This document shows positions 9,392 to 17,747 of a DNA stretch of 64,000 bases, piece after piece. The position numbers were made by a program, and so were the translations under genes. Location: assembly GCF_031127905.1 (NCBI RefSeq), contig NZ_JARXIC010000004.1, forward strand, positions 62,001 to 126,000. Direction: 5' to 3'. The notes beneath the pieces are model-generated. The model was not told the origin of the DNA. It did no database searches and saw only the letters and a program-made list of their open reading frames with translations. Numbering within the stretch: the stretch's first letter is position 1; each line of letters opens with the position of its first letter. Origin of the DNA: Thalassobacterium sedimentorum (GTDB lineage Bacteria; Verrucomicrobiota; Verrucomicrobiia; Opitutales; Coraliomargaritaceae).

Positions 9392-10002
9392 GCAAAATCA
9401 TCACCCATGAGATCACGCAGACTATCCCGCGCACGGGCAATCCGACTCTTCACCGTACCCACGCTGATCTCTAATTGCTGCGCAATTTCGTCGTAGGACA
9501 GGTTCTTAACGTTTCGTAAAATCAAGACTTCCTGATGTTTTTCGTTGAGCCCCTGCATACACTCAGAGACACGATCCACAAATTCTTGAGTCACCGCAGC
9601 CTCAGAAGGATTTTCCCCTGCACATGGCATCACATTTTCCAAAGTCATACTCCCATCATCGCCCAAGGGTTGGTCCAAGGAAATCGACTGATCCCGCTTA
9701 CGACGAAACCAATACCAGTAGCGATTGTGCGCGAGGTTCGTCGCGATTTGATACAGCCAAGTCGAAAAGGATGCATCGCCTCGAAAATTCTCCAAGCCAC
9801 GATGGGCACGAATAAAAGCATCCTGCGTCACTTCCTCCGCATCTTGTTTATTTTTAAGAAGTTGCGAAACACGCGCAAAAATTCGGTCATAATAGCGAGT
9901 GACCATGTCATTGTAAGCGGCCATGTCGCCCGCCTTGATGCGCTCAATCAGCAGCTCATCAGGGTGAATCGTCTCAGTTTTAGCACTCATAGTTGTGTTC
10001 AT
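9388..10002 (-). CDS. ECF-family RNA polymerase sigma factor
   Basis: This is a 204-residue extracytoplasmic-function sigma factor. Region 2 spans about residues 18-95 (DMVTRYYDRIFARVSQLL, QDAEEVTQDAFIRAH, FSTWLYQIATNLAHN). Region 4 spans about 145-200 with LNEKHQEVLILRNVKNLSY and the helix-turn-helix EIAQQLEISVGTVKSRIARA. It directs polymerase to a stress or envelope regulon not identifiable here. The next gene is its likely anti-sigma partner. An ATG four codons downstream is an alternative start. Upstream, GGAAC and GATCTA lie 17 bp apart and could be an autoregulated ECF promoter, but they are too close to the first ATG to be certain. Confidence 0.9.
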   Translation of the reverse strand: MNTTMSAKTETIHPDELLIERIKAGDMAAYNDMVTRYYDRIFARVSQLLKNKQDAEEVTQDAFIRAHRGLENFRGDASFSTWLYQIATNLAHNRYWYWFRRKRDQSISLDQPLGDDGSMTLENVMPCAGENPSEAAVTQEFVDRVSECMQGLNEKHQEVLILRNVKNLSYDEIAQQLEISVGTVKSRIARARDSLRDLMGDDFA

Positions 10003-10079
10003 GAAGGGTAGATCGTTAAATGCTTAGATTTGTTCCAATAAACTTCGTTCAAATAAAAATAAAAAATGTTTTCCTATCC

Positions 10080-10108
10080 TTGACAAGACGCCGCTGCACA
10101 CCTTTTAT
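10080..10108 (+). promoter_or_regulatory. Sigma-70 promoter for tRNA-Lys
   Basis: A consensus -35 TTGACA (10080-10085) is followed after exactly 17 bp by TTTTAT (10103-10108). Transcription would begin near 10115, about 11 bp before the mature tRNA. Confidence 0.65.
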
Positions 10109-10125
10109 CCCGCGCTTTCGTGTAG

Positions 10126-10201
<76 letters not shown>

Positions 10202-10211
10202 CGGTAACTTT

Positions 10212-10243
10212 GCCCGCAAGTTCCACAACATGCGGGCTTTTTT
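10212..10243 (+). terminator. Rho-independent terminator of tRNA-Lys
   Basis: GCCCGCA and TGCGGGC form a 7-bp GC-rich stem around a 12-nt loop, followed directly by six T residues. It lies 10 bp after the tRNA. Confidence 0.85.
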
Positions 10244-10340
10244 GTGCCTTGCGGCCATTGCGAGAAGCTGCCCAAGCTATGACTTCGCACCATTGGTGAT
10301 CAGCACAACCGTAAATCAACAACCAACCAGCTCTCATATA

Positions 10341-10622
10341 ATGCCCTCGCGCGGACGCCATCAAAGCACTTCGAAAGAATGTCGACGAATGATCCAAAAA
10401 ATTGAAGCGATCGATGGCGTCATTGGTGTCATCATCGGACAATCCTATGGTGGGAAATCGCTCGGCAAGCACAGTCGAACTGGAAGCGTAAAAGTACAGC
10501 GGATCGAACAAGCAGGCATCAAAGCTGCCACCCAAAGCGCTAAAGGCTTGCAGGAACTCTTCATCCGAACCGAAGCGGGACAAGAAAAGCCAATCGCTGA
10601 AAAAATAGCCGACCTGCCTTAG
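10341..10622 (+). CDS. Small conserved protein, DUF2103-like
   Basis: This is a 93-residue basic protein. The reading frame is open from further left, but that part overlaps the tRNA terminator, so I take the ATG at 10341 (MPSRGRHQSTS). The C-terminal part, VIGVIIGQSYGGKSLGKHSR then GIKAATQSAKGLQELFI, resembles the small DUF2103 (putative metal-binding) family, in which a GR(I) and K-T-x-x-G-x-Q-E-x-F-I pattern recurs. That recognition is from memory. A 139-residue ORF on the other strand covers the same DNA but runs into the tRNA and ends in the RRGLEPRTN artefact, so this strand is preferred. No function is assigned. Confidence 0.55.
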   Translation: MPSRGRHQSTSKECRRMIQKIEAIDGVIGVIIGQSYGGKSLGKHSRTGSVKVQRIEQAGIKAATQSAKGLQELFIRTEAGQEKPIAEKIADLP

Positions 10623-10798
10623 CGTTCGACCTCAATTTCCCATCACGCACTTTATTCAATCATCTCGATTAAGCCATCTATTTAACAGCATAGACCGTCT
10701 AAATAATTTACATGCCACTCGAACTTGAAACGGACACTAAATTAGACATACCTAATTATAAAACACGAAACAACACACTAAAAAGGGAATTTATACTT

Positions 10799-11002
10799 AT
10801 GGCAGAACAAGGATCTACAGGTAACGTCATCGCCGCATTATGCAGCTTTTTCATCCCAGGATTGGGACAGCTAGTACAGGGGCGCCCACTAATGGCTCTG
10901 ATCCAATTCGTTTTAGCCAGCGTTCTATGGATCCTATTAATGGGCTGGATAATACATTTATGGTCTATTTTGGATGCGGCACTATTTAAGCCTAAGTCAT
11001 AA
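10799..11002 (+). CDS. Small TM2-like membrane protein
   Basis: The ATG at 10799 is preceded by AAAGGGA at suitable distance and gives a 67-residue protein beginning MAEQGSTGNVIAALCSFFIP. The open frame extends to 10712, but that part is not hydrophobic family sequence. Two membrane helices are visible: FIPGLGQLVQGRPLMAL with its Gly-rich turn, and a second from about 36 to 60. The pattern F-I-P-G-L-G-Q then W-S-x-x-D is shared with small TM2/DUF5683-like proteins of unknown role. Monocistronic; a hairpin follows the stop. Confidence 0.7.
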   Translation: MAEQGSTGNVIAALCSFFIPGLGQLVQGRPLMALIQFVLASVLWILLMGWIIHLWSILDAALFKPKS

Positions 11003-11037
11003 GACTCGCTCAAACTACTTGAACAATAAATAGGTGA

Positions 11038-11062
11038 CGAGGCCCCTCATAGGGGGACCTCG
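11038..11062. terminator. Hairpin between convergent genes, probable bidirectional terminator
   Basis: CGAGGCCCCT (11038-11047) pairs with AGGGGGACCTCG (11051-11062) with a bulge. An A/T-rich stretch flanks it on both sides. It sits between the stop codons of the TM2-like gene and rhaA, which converge here. Confidence 0.5.
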
Positions 11063-11079
11063 CCCATTTGAAAAATAGA

Positions 11080-12345
11080 TTAGCTCCGCAGACTTAACAC
11101 AGTCTTCTCGTAATCTTTCACCTTCGCCAGCAGATCCAGCTCATTTGGCACATCATTACGCTGGCAGAACTCTGCCCACACTGCGGACCATGGCAAGGCT
11201 TTGGCTTGTTCCAACAGGGCCAAGCGCGTGGTGTAATCGCCGGATAGTTCGGCTTCACGCAATGCAGCGCGTGGCTCGAGTAAGGCCAGCAATAGAGACT
11301 TTTGTGCCGCGCGTGTGCCGATCGCCCAAGCTGCGATACGATTGATGGAAGCGTCGAAGAAATCGAGTCCGATATGGGTGCGTGGCAGTGCCTCACAACG
11401 CACGAGCTCCTGCATAATCTGCTGCGTGGCATCATCAAAAAGCACCACATGGTCACTATCCCAACGCACACCGCGCGAGACGTGCAGCAAGAGCTCGGGC
11501 ACATACATCAATACGGATGAAATCTTATCCGCGATACTTTCGGTCGGATGAAAGTGGCCGGCATCCAAGCAGAGCGCCGTTTGATGCTTCTGCGCATAGC
11601 CCATATAAAACTCGTGCGAGCCCACGACAAAACTCTCGGAGCCGATGCCGAAAAGTTTGCACTCCACTGCATCAATGTTGTGCGCAAGCTCCAATTTGTC
11701 CGCGAAAACCGCATCAAGACTATTGGATAGACGTTGGCGAAAGCCTTGGCGATCAGCCGGCAGATCTTTCATGCCGTCCGGAACCCAAACATTTGTAACC
11801 GCAGCGCTCCCGAGTTGCTTACCCATCTCCGCAGCGATCGCACGACTGCGCTTGCAGTGCTCAATCCAGAAATCACGAATGCCTGCATCCGGGTGACTCA
11901 GCGTGAAACCATCGTCCGCCTTGGCGTGAGAAAAATTGGATGGATTGAAGTCCATACCGATCCCCTGCGCCTGAGCCCAGTCGATCCAGCTTTGGAAATG
12001 CCCAACCTCGATCGCATCGCGGTCCACTTTCTGCCCACCAAAATCACCATAAATGGCATGTAGGTTCAAACGATGATTTCCCGGCAATAGACTCAACACT
12101 TGCTCCAAGTCTTGACGCAACTCGTCAATGCTACGTGCCTTGCCAGGGTAATTACCAGTCACAGCCAGTCCACTGCCTAGCGCACCGGCCCCGGATTCAA
12201 AGCCCACCACATCGTCCCCTTGCCAACAGTGCAAGGAGATCGGTGTGCTCGCGAGCGCAGTCAGAGCTTGTTCAACATCAACGCCAATCGAGGCGTATAT
12301 TTCTTTGGCTTCGTTATACATATCAGGATAATAAGGAGTCAGCAT
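11080..12345 (-). CDS. rhaA: L-rhamnose isomerase
   Basis: This is a 421-residue protein, the size of Escherichia coli RhaA (419). It shows the family blocks [14 protein letters not shown] (about 37-50), [31 protein letters not shown] (about 130-150), [21 protein letters not shown], and [14 protein letters not shown], whose Asp and His residues bind the catalytic metals, and [11 protein letters not shown]. The enzyme interconverts L-rhamnose and L-rhamnulose in the cytoplasm. The kinase and aldolase genes are not adjacent. An AraC-type activator is encoded divergently across 125 bp with a palindrome in between, suggesting rhamnose-responsive control. Confidence 0.96.
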   Translation of the reverse strand: MLTPYYPDMYNEAKEIYASIGVDVEQALTALASTPISLHCWQGDDVVGFESGAGALGSGLAVTGNYPGKARSIDELRQDLEQVLSLLPGNHRLNLHAIYGDFGGQKVDRDAIEVGHFQSWIDWAQAQGIGMDFNPSNFSHAKADDGFTLSHPDAGIRDFWIEHCKRSRAIAAEMGKQLGSAAVTNVWVPDGMKDLPADRQGFRQRLSNSLDAVFADKLELAHNIDAVECKLFGIGSESFVVGSHEFYMGYAQKHQTALCLDAGHFHPTESIADKISSVLMYVPELLLHVSRGVRWDSDHVVLFDDATQQIMQELVRCEALPRTHIGLDFFDASINRIAAWAIGTRAAQKSLLLALLEPRAALREAELSGDYTTRLALLEQAKALPWSAVWAEFCQRNDVPNELDLLAKVKDYEKTVLSLRS

Positions 12346-12386
12346 TCGATTTATTCAGAAAGACCTATCATAACCGCTCAGAGGTC

Positions 12387-12404
12387 GTCTGTGAATGCAC
12401 AGAC
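12387..12404. promoter_or_regulatory. Palindromic operator candidate in the rhaA/araC divergent region
   Basis: GTCTGTG and CACAGAC are perfect 7-bp inverted arms around AATG. The site lies 42 bp upstream of rhaA and 67 bp upstream of the AraC-type gene. A TTGACA at 12425-12430 could be the -35 of the rightward gene, but no good -10 follows. The bound protein is not known. Confidence 0.4.
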
Positions 12405-12470
12405 TGATAGAATATTTGCACTTTTTGACATCGAAATATTAAAAACTCCCAATAGAGTTCTACGCCATAG

Positions 12471-13355
12471 ATGCAAAGTTATAGTCGATACTTCCCTTCC
12501 GACCCTGCCGCCTCTGGTTGGGGATGGCGTATATTAGACGCCGGACGACAAGCGATTGCCTCTCAGGCACGGTATCCGGATGCTGAACATCCGCTGGCGT
12601 ATTTATTCGATGCCGATGGGCGCCGCACTCTGGAGGAGTTTCAAATCGTCTTCATCGAAGCAGGCTCAGGTATATTTGAATCCGAGAAAGTCCCGAGAAT
12701 GCAGGTCTCCGCGGGCAGTGTCTTCTTAATCTTCCCAGGCGAATGGCACCGCTACCATCCTGCCCCCAGCACAGGCTGGCGCGAAGCATGGGTCGGCTTT
12801 CGCGGCGCAGATGCCACCCGCGTCATGCACCAGTTTTTCCAATCCAAGCAGGCGGTGCTGCAGACGCAGCAGCCACAAGAAATCGTCGGACTGTTCGACC
12901 GCCTATTGCACTGGGCCCATCAAGACATCGCAGGGCGCGATCAAATCGCAGCCAGTCACATACCACTCATTTTAGCTTTTTTGAAGGCCGATCAAGCTGA
13001 ACTCACACAGCCACACAACAGCGACGCCGCCATTGTCCAGCGCGCCAAGGCGGCGATGCTAGAACAGCTGGACAAACGCAGCGATCTGGCAGCCTTAGCC
13101 CAGCAGCTCGGATGCAGTTATTCCCGCTTCCGCTTCGCCTTCAAACGCGAAACCGGCCACGCGCCGCGCAAATTCGAAAACCAGATCAAACTCAACCGCT
13201 CGCGCGATTTATTACAGCACAATCACTTGAGCGTCTCTGAAACCGCCGACGCATTGGGCTTTAGTTCGGTCTATTATTTTTCCAGAGCCTTTAAACGTGC
13301 CTTCGGTCAATCACCGACAGAATGGGTAAAGGCCTACGGACAACAGTCAAAGTAG
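12471..13355 (+). CDS. AraC family transcriptional regulator, probably of rhamnose use
   Basis: This 294-residue regulator has an N-terminal cupin-like sugar-binding half (about 20-110, with AGSVFLIFPGEWHRY typical of AraC_binding) and a C-terminal double helix-turn-helix (about 190-290). Recognition segments are LAALAQQLGCSYSRFRFAFKRETG and SVSETADALGFSSVYYFSRAFKRAFGQSPTEW. It is divergent from rhaA and probably activates it in response to L-rhamnose or rhamnulose. The ligand is inferred from the neighbour only. Confidence 0.88.
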   Translation: MQSYSRYFPSDPAASGWGWRILDAGRQAIASQARYPDAEHPLAYLFDADGRRTLEEFQIVFIEAGSGIFESEKVPRMQVSAGSVFLIFPGEWHRYHPAPSTGWREAWVGFRGADATRVMHQFFQSKQAVLQTQQPQEIVGLFDRLLHWAHQDIAGRDQIAASHIPLILAFLKADQAELTQPHNSDAAIVQRAKAAMLEQLDKRSDLAALAQQLGCSYSRFRFAFKRETGHAPRKFENQIKLNRSRDLLQHNHLSVSETADALGFSSVYYFSRAFKRAFGQSPTEWVKAYGQQSK

Positions 13356-13434
13356 CGAGGCTCCTCAAATCACGTTTAGCGTTAGCCCCAGGCAGCACGA
13401 CCATAGCACACAATGCCGCGGTATTCCCAAAGCC

Positions 13435-14367
13435 CTAGCCCTCGCTACGAAACTGAGTCGGCGACATGCCGGTGATACGCTTAAAGGAACGATTGAACTG
13501 CGAAATGGAGTCGAAACCTGTCTCAAAGGCAATCTCGCTCACGCGGAGATGCGGATTTTGCAATAGGTGCTTGGCCTTCTCGACGCGGGTACGCGCCAAA
13601 TAATCGGTAAAAGTAATGCCTGTGGCTTGCTTGAACACCTTGCAAAAATGACGCGTGCTGGCATTCACGGCCTGCGCGGCTTCGTCCAAGCTGATGCGCT
13701 CATTGAAACGCTCACTGATATATTTCTTGGCGCGGCTCACCACTTGATCTTCTGGATCGGCCGCGGCGAGCGACTGCTGGGGCTCGATACTATTACTGAT
13801 AGTCGCGAGGTGCTCAGCAAAGGTCGACAACAGCCGCAACATGGCATCGTACTGCTCTGGATTGAAGACCTTGGTCTGAAAATAAGCTTCTTCCAAGGCC
13901 TTTAAATTCACCTCACTCCCCCAGGCGAGCAACTGCTTGGTGGTGCGTGAAAACTCCTGCTGATTCGGTTGGTGCAAGAGAATTTGCCCGGTCTGCAGGA
14001 ATGCAATCAACTCACCGCCGACCCGAATCGGCACGGCACTATCGCATAGCCCCGCAAAACAATGCAGCGATTTAGGCTCCATGCCGGCCTTCTGCTCCAA
14101 GTCGGCCTGCATCTTAATGCAATTCGCACAACCGGCATTGGTCTGCGCCAGCAACATGCAAAACGGGTTCCCGCCCTCGCGACTCTTCAATGCATTCTCA
14201 TAGGCCTTTACCGGACGAATCGCCAAGGGCAGCCCGGTGGCCGCTCGAAAGGCCTGCTCGTAGTCTCGATAGAGTTGCGATTCACTCAACCGGTCGACCA
14301 GAGTACGACCTGCACCACTGGGCGCGCAGGTTGAATCAGTATCGGAATGACAGGTTTCGGTGAGCAT
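13435..14367 (-). CDS. PocR-domain AraC family regulator
   Basis: The frame is open to 14469, but that would overlap the divergent gene, so I choose the ATG at 14367 (MLTETCHSD), giving 310 residues. The N-terminal half is a PocR sensory domain with its conserved cysteines and core: NPFCMLLAQTNAGCANC, then LHCFAGLCDSAVPIRVGGE and LQTGQILL. The C-terminal half is an AraC double helix-turn-helix (ISLDEAAQAVNASTRHFCKVFKQ and VSEIAFETGFDSISQFNRSFKR). In Salmonella PocR responds to 1,2-propanediol, an end product of rhamnose fermentation; in other bacteria the domain senses other small molecules. It sits between rhaA/AraC and the cbb3 oxidase genes, so its target could be either side. Confidence 0.83.
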   Translation of the reverse strand: MLTETCHSDTDSTCAPSGAGRTLVDRLSESQLYRDYEQAFRAATGLPLAIRPVKAYENALKSREGGNPFCMLLAQTNAGCANCIKMQADLEQKAGMEPKSLHCFAGLCDSAVPIRVGGELIAFLQTGQILLHQPNQQEFSRTTKQLLAWGSEVNLKALEEAYFQTKVFNPEQYDAMLRLLSTFAEHLATISNSIEPQQSLAAADPEDQVVSRAKKYISERFNERISLDEAAQAVNASTRHFCKVFKQATGITFTDYLARTRVEKAKHLLQNPHLRVSEIAFETGFDSISQFNRSFKRITGMSPTQFRSEG

Positions 14368-14459
14368 ATCAGGAGAAAAAAGTGTTTTTTGCAGAATATG
14401 CGCAGTCTTATGCGCAATATGCTGAGACAGCCTAGCCCCTGATCTGTAATAATCAAGCC

Positions 14460-14936
14460 ATGCATGCACGCTTGGTCAGCTACCTTCGTGATAACCGTGA
14501 TCAAATCATTGAGAACTGGTTAACCGAAGTGGATATCCCAGCCCCCATCGAATCGAAGGGGCTGGAAAGCGGTGTTGTGCCCTATGAGTTCTTTACCAAG
14601 GCGCTGGATGCAGTTCTCGATTTGATAGAAAACGGGCCTGATGCAGGCAAAAACCCTGAGGTGCTCCATCTCAGCAAGTTTCTCGGCGTGAGCTGCGACT
14701 GCCGCGAGCGCTGCTTCGGCGGACGGGTCTGCTTGGAACTACAGGATGCAGGCTTACACGCCTTCATGTCTGTCTTCGACGATGAGTGGGACGCTGAACA
14801 CGAATTTAGCCCCTTTGATCGCGAGTGCTCCAAAGGCCTGATCAACCACGCGCTCTCTATTTTCTTCAGTAAAGAAATTAAACTCTGCCAACAAAGAACC
14901 TTCCGCAACGACTGCCCATTTGCTGCTTACAACTAA
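14460..14936 (+). CDS. Unknown cysteine-rich cytoplasmic protein heading the cbb3 oxidase cluster
   Basis: This 158-residue soluble acidic protein starts with a helical segment (RLVSYLRDNRDQIIENWLTE) reminiscent of the RsbRD-type N-terminal domain. It then has a tight cysteine cluster CDCRERCFGGRVC (about 78-91) and a C-terminal C-QQRTFRND-C pair. Seven cysteines in this arrangement suggest a metal or Fe-S site, but no known family was recognised. It starts 8 bp before ccoS, ahead of all oxidase genes, and is divergent from the PocR-type regulator. A role as redox or oxygen sensor is only an inference from position and cysteines. Confidence 0.7.
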   Translation: MHARLVSYLRDNRDQIIENWLTEVDIPAPIESKGLESGVVPYEFFTKALDAVLDLIENGPDAGKNPEVLHLSKFLGVSCDCRERCFGGRVCLELQDAGLHAFMSVFDDEWDAEHEFSPFDRECSKGLINHALSIFFSKEIKLCQQRTFRNDCPFAAYN

Positions 14937-14944
14937 ATACTTCC

Positions 14945-15106
14945 ATGAACGTCCTCATACTCACCGTCTTCCTGAGCCTACTACTCGCTTCGCTCTTTCT
15001 ACTCTTCTTCGTTCGCGAACGACGCACACAGGGCCTCGGCTCTCCGGAGCAGGATGCCCTGCGCCCATTCGACTCTGAAATCCCTAAAAATGCCCTCCAC
15101 CGCTAA
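14945..15106 (+). CDS. ccoS: CcoS-like cbb3 oxidase maturation protein
   Basis: This 53-residue protein has one N-terminal membrane helix (MNVLILTVFLSLLLASLFLL) followed by a short cytoplasmic tail with RERRTQGLGSPEQDALRPF. CcoS is a tiny single-helix protein needed to insert haem and copper into cbb3 oxidase. Size, topology and position immediately before ccoNO support the call, although the tail is not strongly conserved. It is 8 bp from the preceding gene. Confidence 0.7.
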   Translation: MNVLILTVFLSLLLASLFLLFFVRERRTQGLGSPEQDALRPFDSEIPKNALHR

Positions 15107-15136
15107 ACTCACAGCGACGACTTACATTTAACGCAG

Positions 15137-17503
15137 ATGAATACAAACAACACAAAAACCACGACTATCGTCTACGATGACGACTCCGTAAGGAAGTTCA
15201 TGATCGCCTCCATTTTCTGGGGCCTGGTCGGCATGGGCGCAGGCGTCTTGATCGCCACCCAATTGAACTACTGGCAAATGAACGGAAAGTTCCTCGAATG
15301 GATCACATTCGGGTGGCTCAAAAGTGAGGGCGTGGAGTTCCTGACTTTCGGACGCCTACGTCCACTGCATACCAATGCTGCGATTTTCGCCTTCGTGGGT
15401 AATATGATGTTTGCCGGCATCTACTACTCGACTCAGCGTCTCTGCCGTGCGCGCATGGCATCCGACCTGCTCACCAAGATTAACCTCTGGGGCTGGCAAT
15501 TTATCATTGTCTGCGCCGCCATCACCCTGCCCGCGGGCTACACTCGGGGTAAAGAATACGCGGAACTGATCTGGCCAATCAACATTTTGGTCGCTGTCAT
15601 CTGGCTGGTCTTCGCCGCCAATTTCTTTTGGACGCTGGCAAAGCGCAATGAGAAGTCGCTCTATGTGGGGCTCTGGTTCTACATCGCGACCATCGTAACG
15701 ATCACCATGCTTTATGTGGTCAATCACCTCTCGATCCCAACCAGCTTCACTCACAGCTACCCGATCTTTGGAGGCGTGCAAGACGCGCTGGTCCAGTGGT
15801 GGTATGGGCACAACGCGGTGGCGTTCTTCCTCACCACGCCGATGCTGGGCATCATGTATTACTTCGTGCCCAAGGCAGCGAATCGTCCGGTCTACTCCTA
15901 TCGCCTGTCGATCATCCACTTCTGGTCGCTGGTATTCATCTACATCTGGGCGGGTCCGCACCACTTGCTCAACACTGCCCTGCCCGAGTGGCTACAATCA
16001 CTGGGCATGATTTTCTCACTCATGCTATGGGCGCCCTCTTGGGCCGGCATGCTCAATGGTCTGCTCACCCTGCGGGGCGCATGGGACAAGCTACTGACCG
16101 ACCCGATCATTAAATTCTTTGCCGCAGCCGTCACCTTCTACGGCATGGCCACCTTCGAAGGCCCCCTGCTTTCGATCAAAGCTGTCAATGCCCTATCGCA
16201 CTATACCGACTGGACCGTCGGACACGTGCACGCCGGCACCCTCGGTTGGAACGGATTCCTCGCTGCGGGTATGTTCTACTGGCTGGCACCACGCCTGTGG
16301 AATACCAAACTCTATTCCACGACATTGGCCAACGCTCACTTCTGGCTCGGCATGGTGGGCATCCTACTCTACGTGGCTTCGATGTGGGTCTCTGGTATCA
16401 CACAGGGCCTCATGCTCAACGCCACCACAGAGGGCGGCACCGTCCTGCAGTATCCTAATTTCCTGGACACCTTACAAGCGATCCGTCCGGTCATGCTCTT
16501 CCGCGCCATCGGTGGCGGCCTCTACTTGATCGGCTTCTTTATGTTGGCCTACAACATCTGGAAAACCGCCCGCAGTGGTCAAGCTGTCAACGGCACCGTG
16601 GAAGTCGCCACTCAAACTGAGTCCGACACCGACAAGCGTTTCTCTACCTTCCTCTCGGCTCCTGTCATTTACTCTGGCCTGATCATCTTCTCGGTCTGCC
16701 TATCCATCTTCAGCAATGGAGCGCTCTTCATCTTTGGCATGTTCTTGACCATCGTCTTTATCATTGTGGCCATCGCCCACTTTGAAGTGTCCAAGGCGAG
16801 CTGGAACGACTGGTTCGAAGAGCTCCTAAGCCATAGCTTTGGCTTTAGTGTCTTGACGATCATTGCTGCAGCCATCGGTGGGGCGATCCAAATCATCCCG
16901 ACTGTTACTGTGCAACGCGCGGACAACATCGAAGGCCGTATTCAAGTGCCCTATACACCACTCGAACTCGCTGGTCGTGATATCTACGTCAGCGAAGGCT
17001 GCTATAACTGCCACTCACAAATGATCCGCACCCTGGTGCCCGATGTCATGCGCTATGGCAACAGTGGCCAAGGGGGCGGCTACTCCCACCTGGGCGAATC
17101 GATCTACGACTTTCCTTATCAATGGGGCTCCAAACGCACGGGTCCTGACCTCGCCCGCGAAGGCAGCCACCGCTCTGACGACTGGCACTACTGGCACATG
17201 CTAAATCCGCGTGACATCTCACCGGGCTCCAACATGCCCAACTACCCATGGCTCTTCGAAAAGCCGATCAAAGTCAGCCAATTGCCCAATAAAATACATG
17301 CCATGCGCATGCTAGGGGTGCCTTACCCGATCGATCTCTCCGAAGAGGAAATCCAAGCCCAGGTCGATGAACAAGCCGCTGGCATCGTCGAACGCCTGGC
17401 CGAAAAGGGCGCCTTCACCGAACCTGACCGCGAAATCGTCGCCCTCATCGCCTACCTACAAAAACTGGGCACCTACACAGAAACGGGCGATTCCGCAGAA
17501 TAG
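15137..17503 (+). CDS. ccoNO: Fused cbb3 cytochrome c oxidase subunits I and II
   Basis: This 788-residue protein fuses CcoN (about 1-485) and CcoO (about 510-788). The CcoN part has twelve-plus helices with the haem and copper histidines: RPLHTNAAIFAF (about 76), QWWYGHNAVAFFL (about 219), GPHHLLNTALPEW, and the double histidine in GHVHAGTLGW. The CcoO part has one membrane helix (about 566-590) and a single haem c site, EGCYNCHSQMIR (about 620), with SNMPNYPW supplying the axial Met. The enzyme reduces oxygen at very low concentrations and pumps protons. CcoNO fusions occur in several Bacteroidota and Verrucomicrobiota. ccoQ and ccoP follow. Confidence 0.95.
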   Translation: MNTNNTKTTTIVYDDDSVRKFMIASIFWGLVGMGAGVLIATQLNYWQMNGKFLEWITFGWLKSEGVEFLTFGRLRPLHTNAAIFAFVGNMMFAGIYYSTQRLCRARMASDLLTKINLWGWQFIIVCAAITLPAGYTRGKEYAELIWPINILVAVIWLVFAANFFWTLAKRNEKSLYVGLWFYIATIVTITMLYVVNHLSIPTSFTHSYPIFGGVQDALVQWWYGHNAVAFFLTTPMLGIMYYFVPKAANRPVYSYRLSIIHFWSLVFIYIWAGPHHLLNTALPEWLQSLGMIFSLMLWAPSWAGMLNGLLTLRGAWDKLLTDPIIKFFAAAVTFYGMATFEGPLLSIKAVNALSHYTDWTVGHVHAGTLGWNGFLAAGMFYWLAPRLWNTKLYSTTLANAHFWLGMVGILLYVASMWVSGITQGLMLNATTEGGTVLQYPNFLDTLQAIRPVMLFRAIGGGLYLIGFFMLAYNIWKTARSGQAVNGTVEVATQTESDTDKRFSTFLSAPVIYSGLIIFSVCLSIFSNGALFIFGMFLTIVFIIVAIAHFEVSKASWNDWFEELLSHSFGFSVLTIIAAAIGGAIQIIPTVTVQRADNIEGRIQVPYTPLELAGRDIYVSEGCYNCHSQMIRTLVPDVMRYGNSGQGGGYSHLGESIYDFPYQWGSKRTGPDLAREGSHRSDDWHYWHMLNPRDISPGSNMPNYPWLFEKPIKVSQLPNKIHAMRMLGVPYPIDLSEEEIQAQVDEQAAGIVERLAEKGAFTEPDREIVALIAYLQKLGTYTETGDSAE

Positions 17504-17558
17504 TCCGCCCATTCACTCATTCGTAAGTATTAGTTACTAATTCCAAATTCTAAAAGTC

Positions 17559-17747
17559 ATGTTTAAACGAATCATCTACGACGATTGGACCAGCATCGTT
17601 CCACTCATCTCCTTCTGGCTCACCTTTGGCGTCTTCCTCGCCATCGTTGTGCGAGCCTTGCTCCTTAAAAAGACCACCGTTCACCACATGGAGAACCTCC
17701 CGCTCGAAGACGGAGACAACGCGAACACTCAAGTAGCTAGCAAATGA
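17559..17747 (+). CDS. ccoQ: CcoQ-like cbb3 oxidase small subunit
   Basis: This 62-residue protein has one membrane helix (about 13-36, IVPLISFWLTFGVFLAIVVRALL) and a hydrophilic tail with ENLPLEDGD. This is the usual FixQ/CcoQ layout and the usual place between ccoO and ccoP. CcoQ stabilises CcoP association with the core complex. Its end overlaps the ccoP start by 4 bp (ATGA). Confidence 0.85.
   Translation: MFKRIIYDDWTSIVPLISFWLTFGVFLAIVVRALLLKKTTVHHMENLPLEDGDNANTQVASK

Noticed and set aside
15356-15964. 202-residue leftward ORF antisense to ccoNO
   Set aside because: It is a charged low-complexity shadow of a GC-rich membrane-protein gene with no own ribosome site or family.
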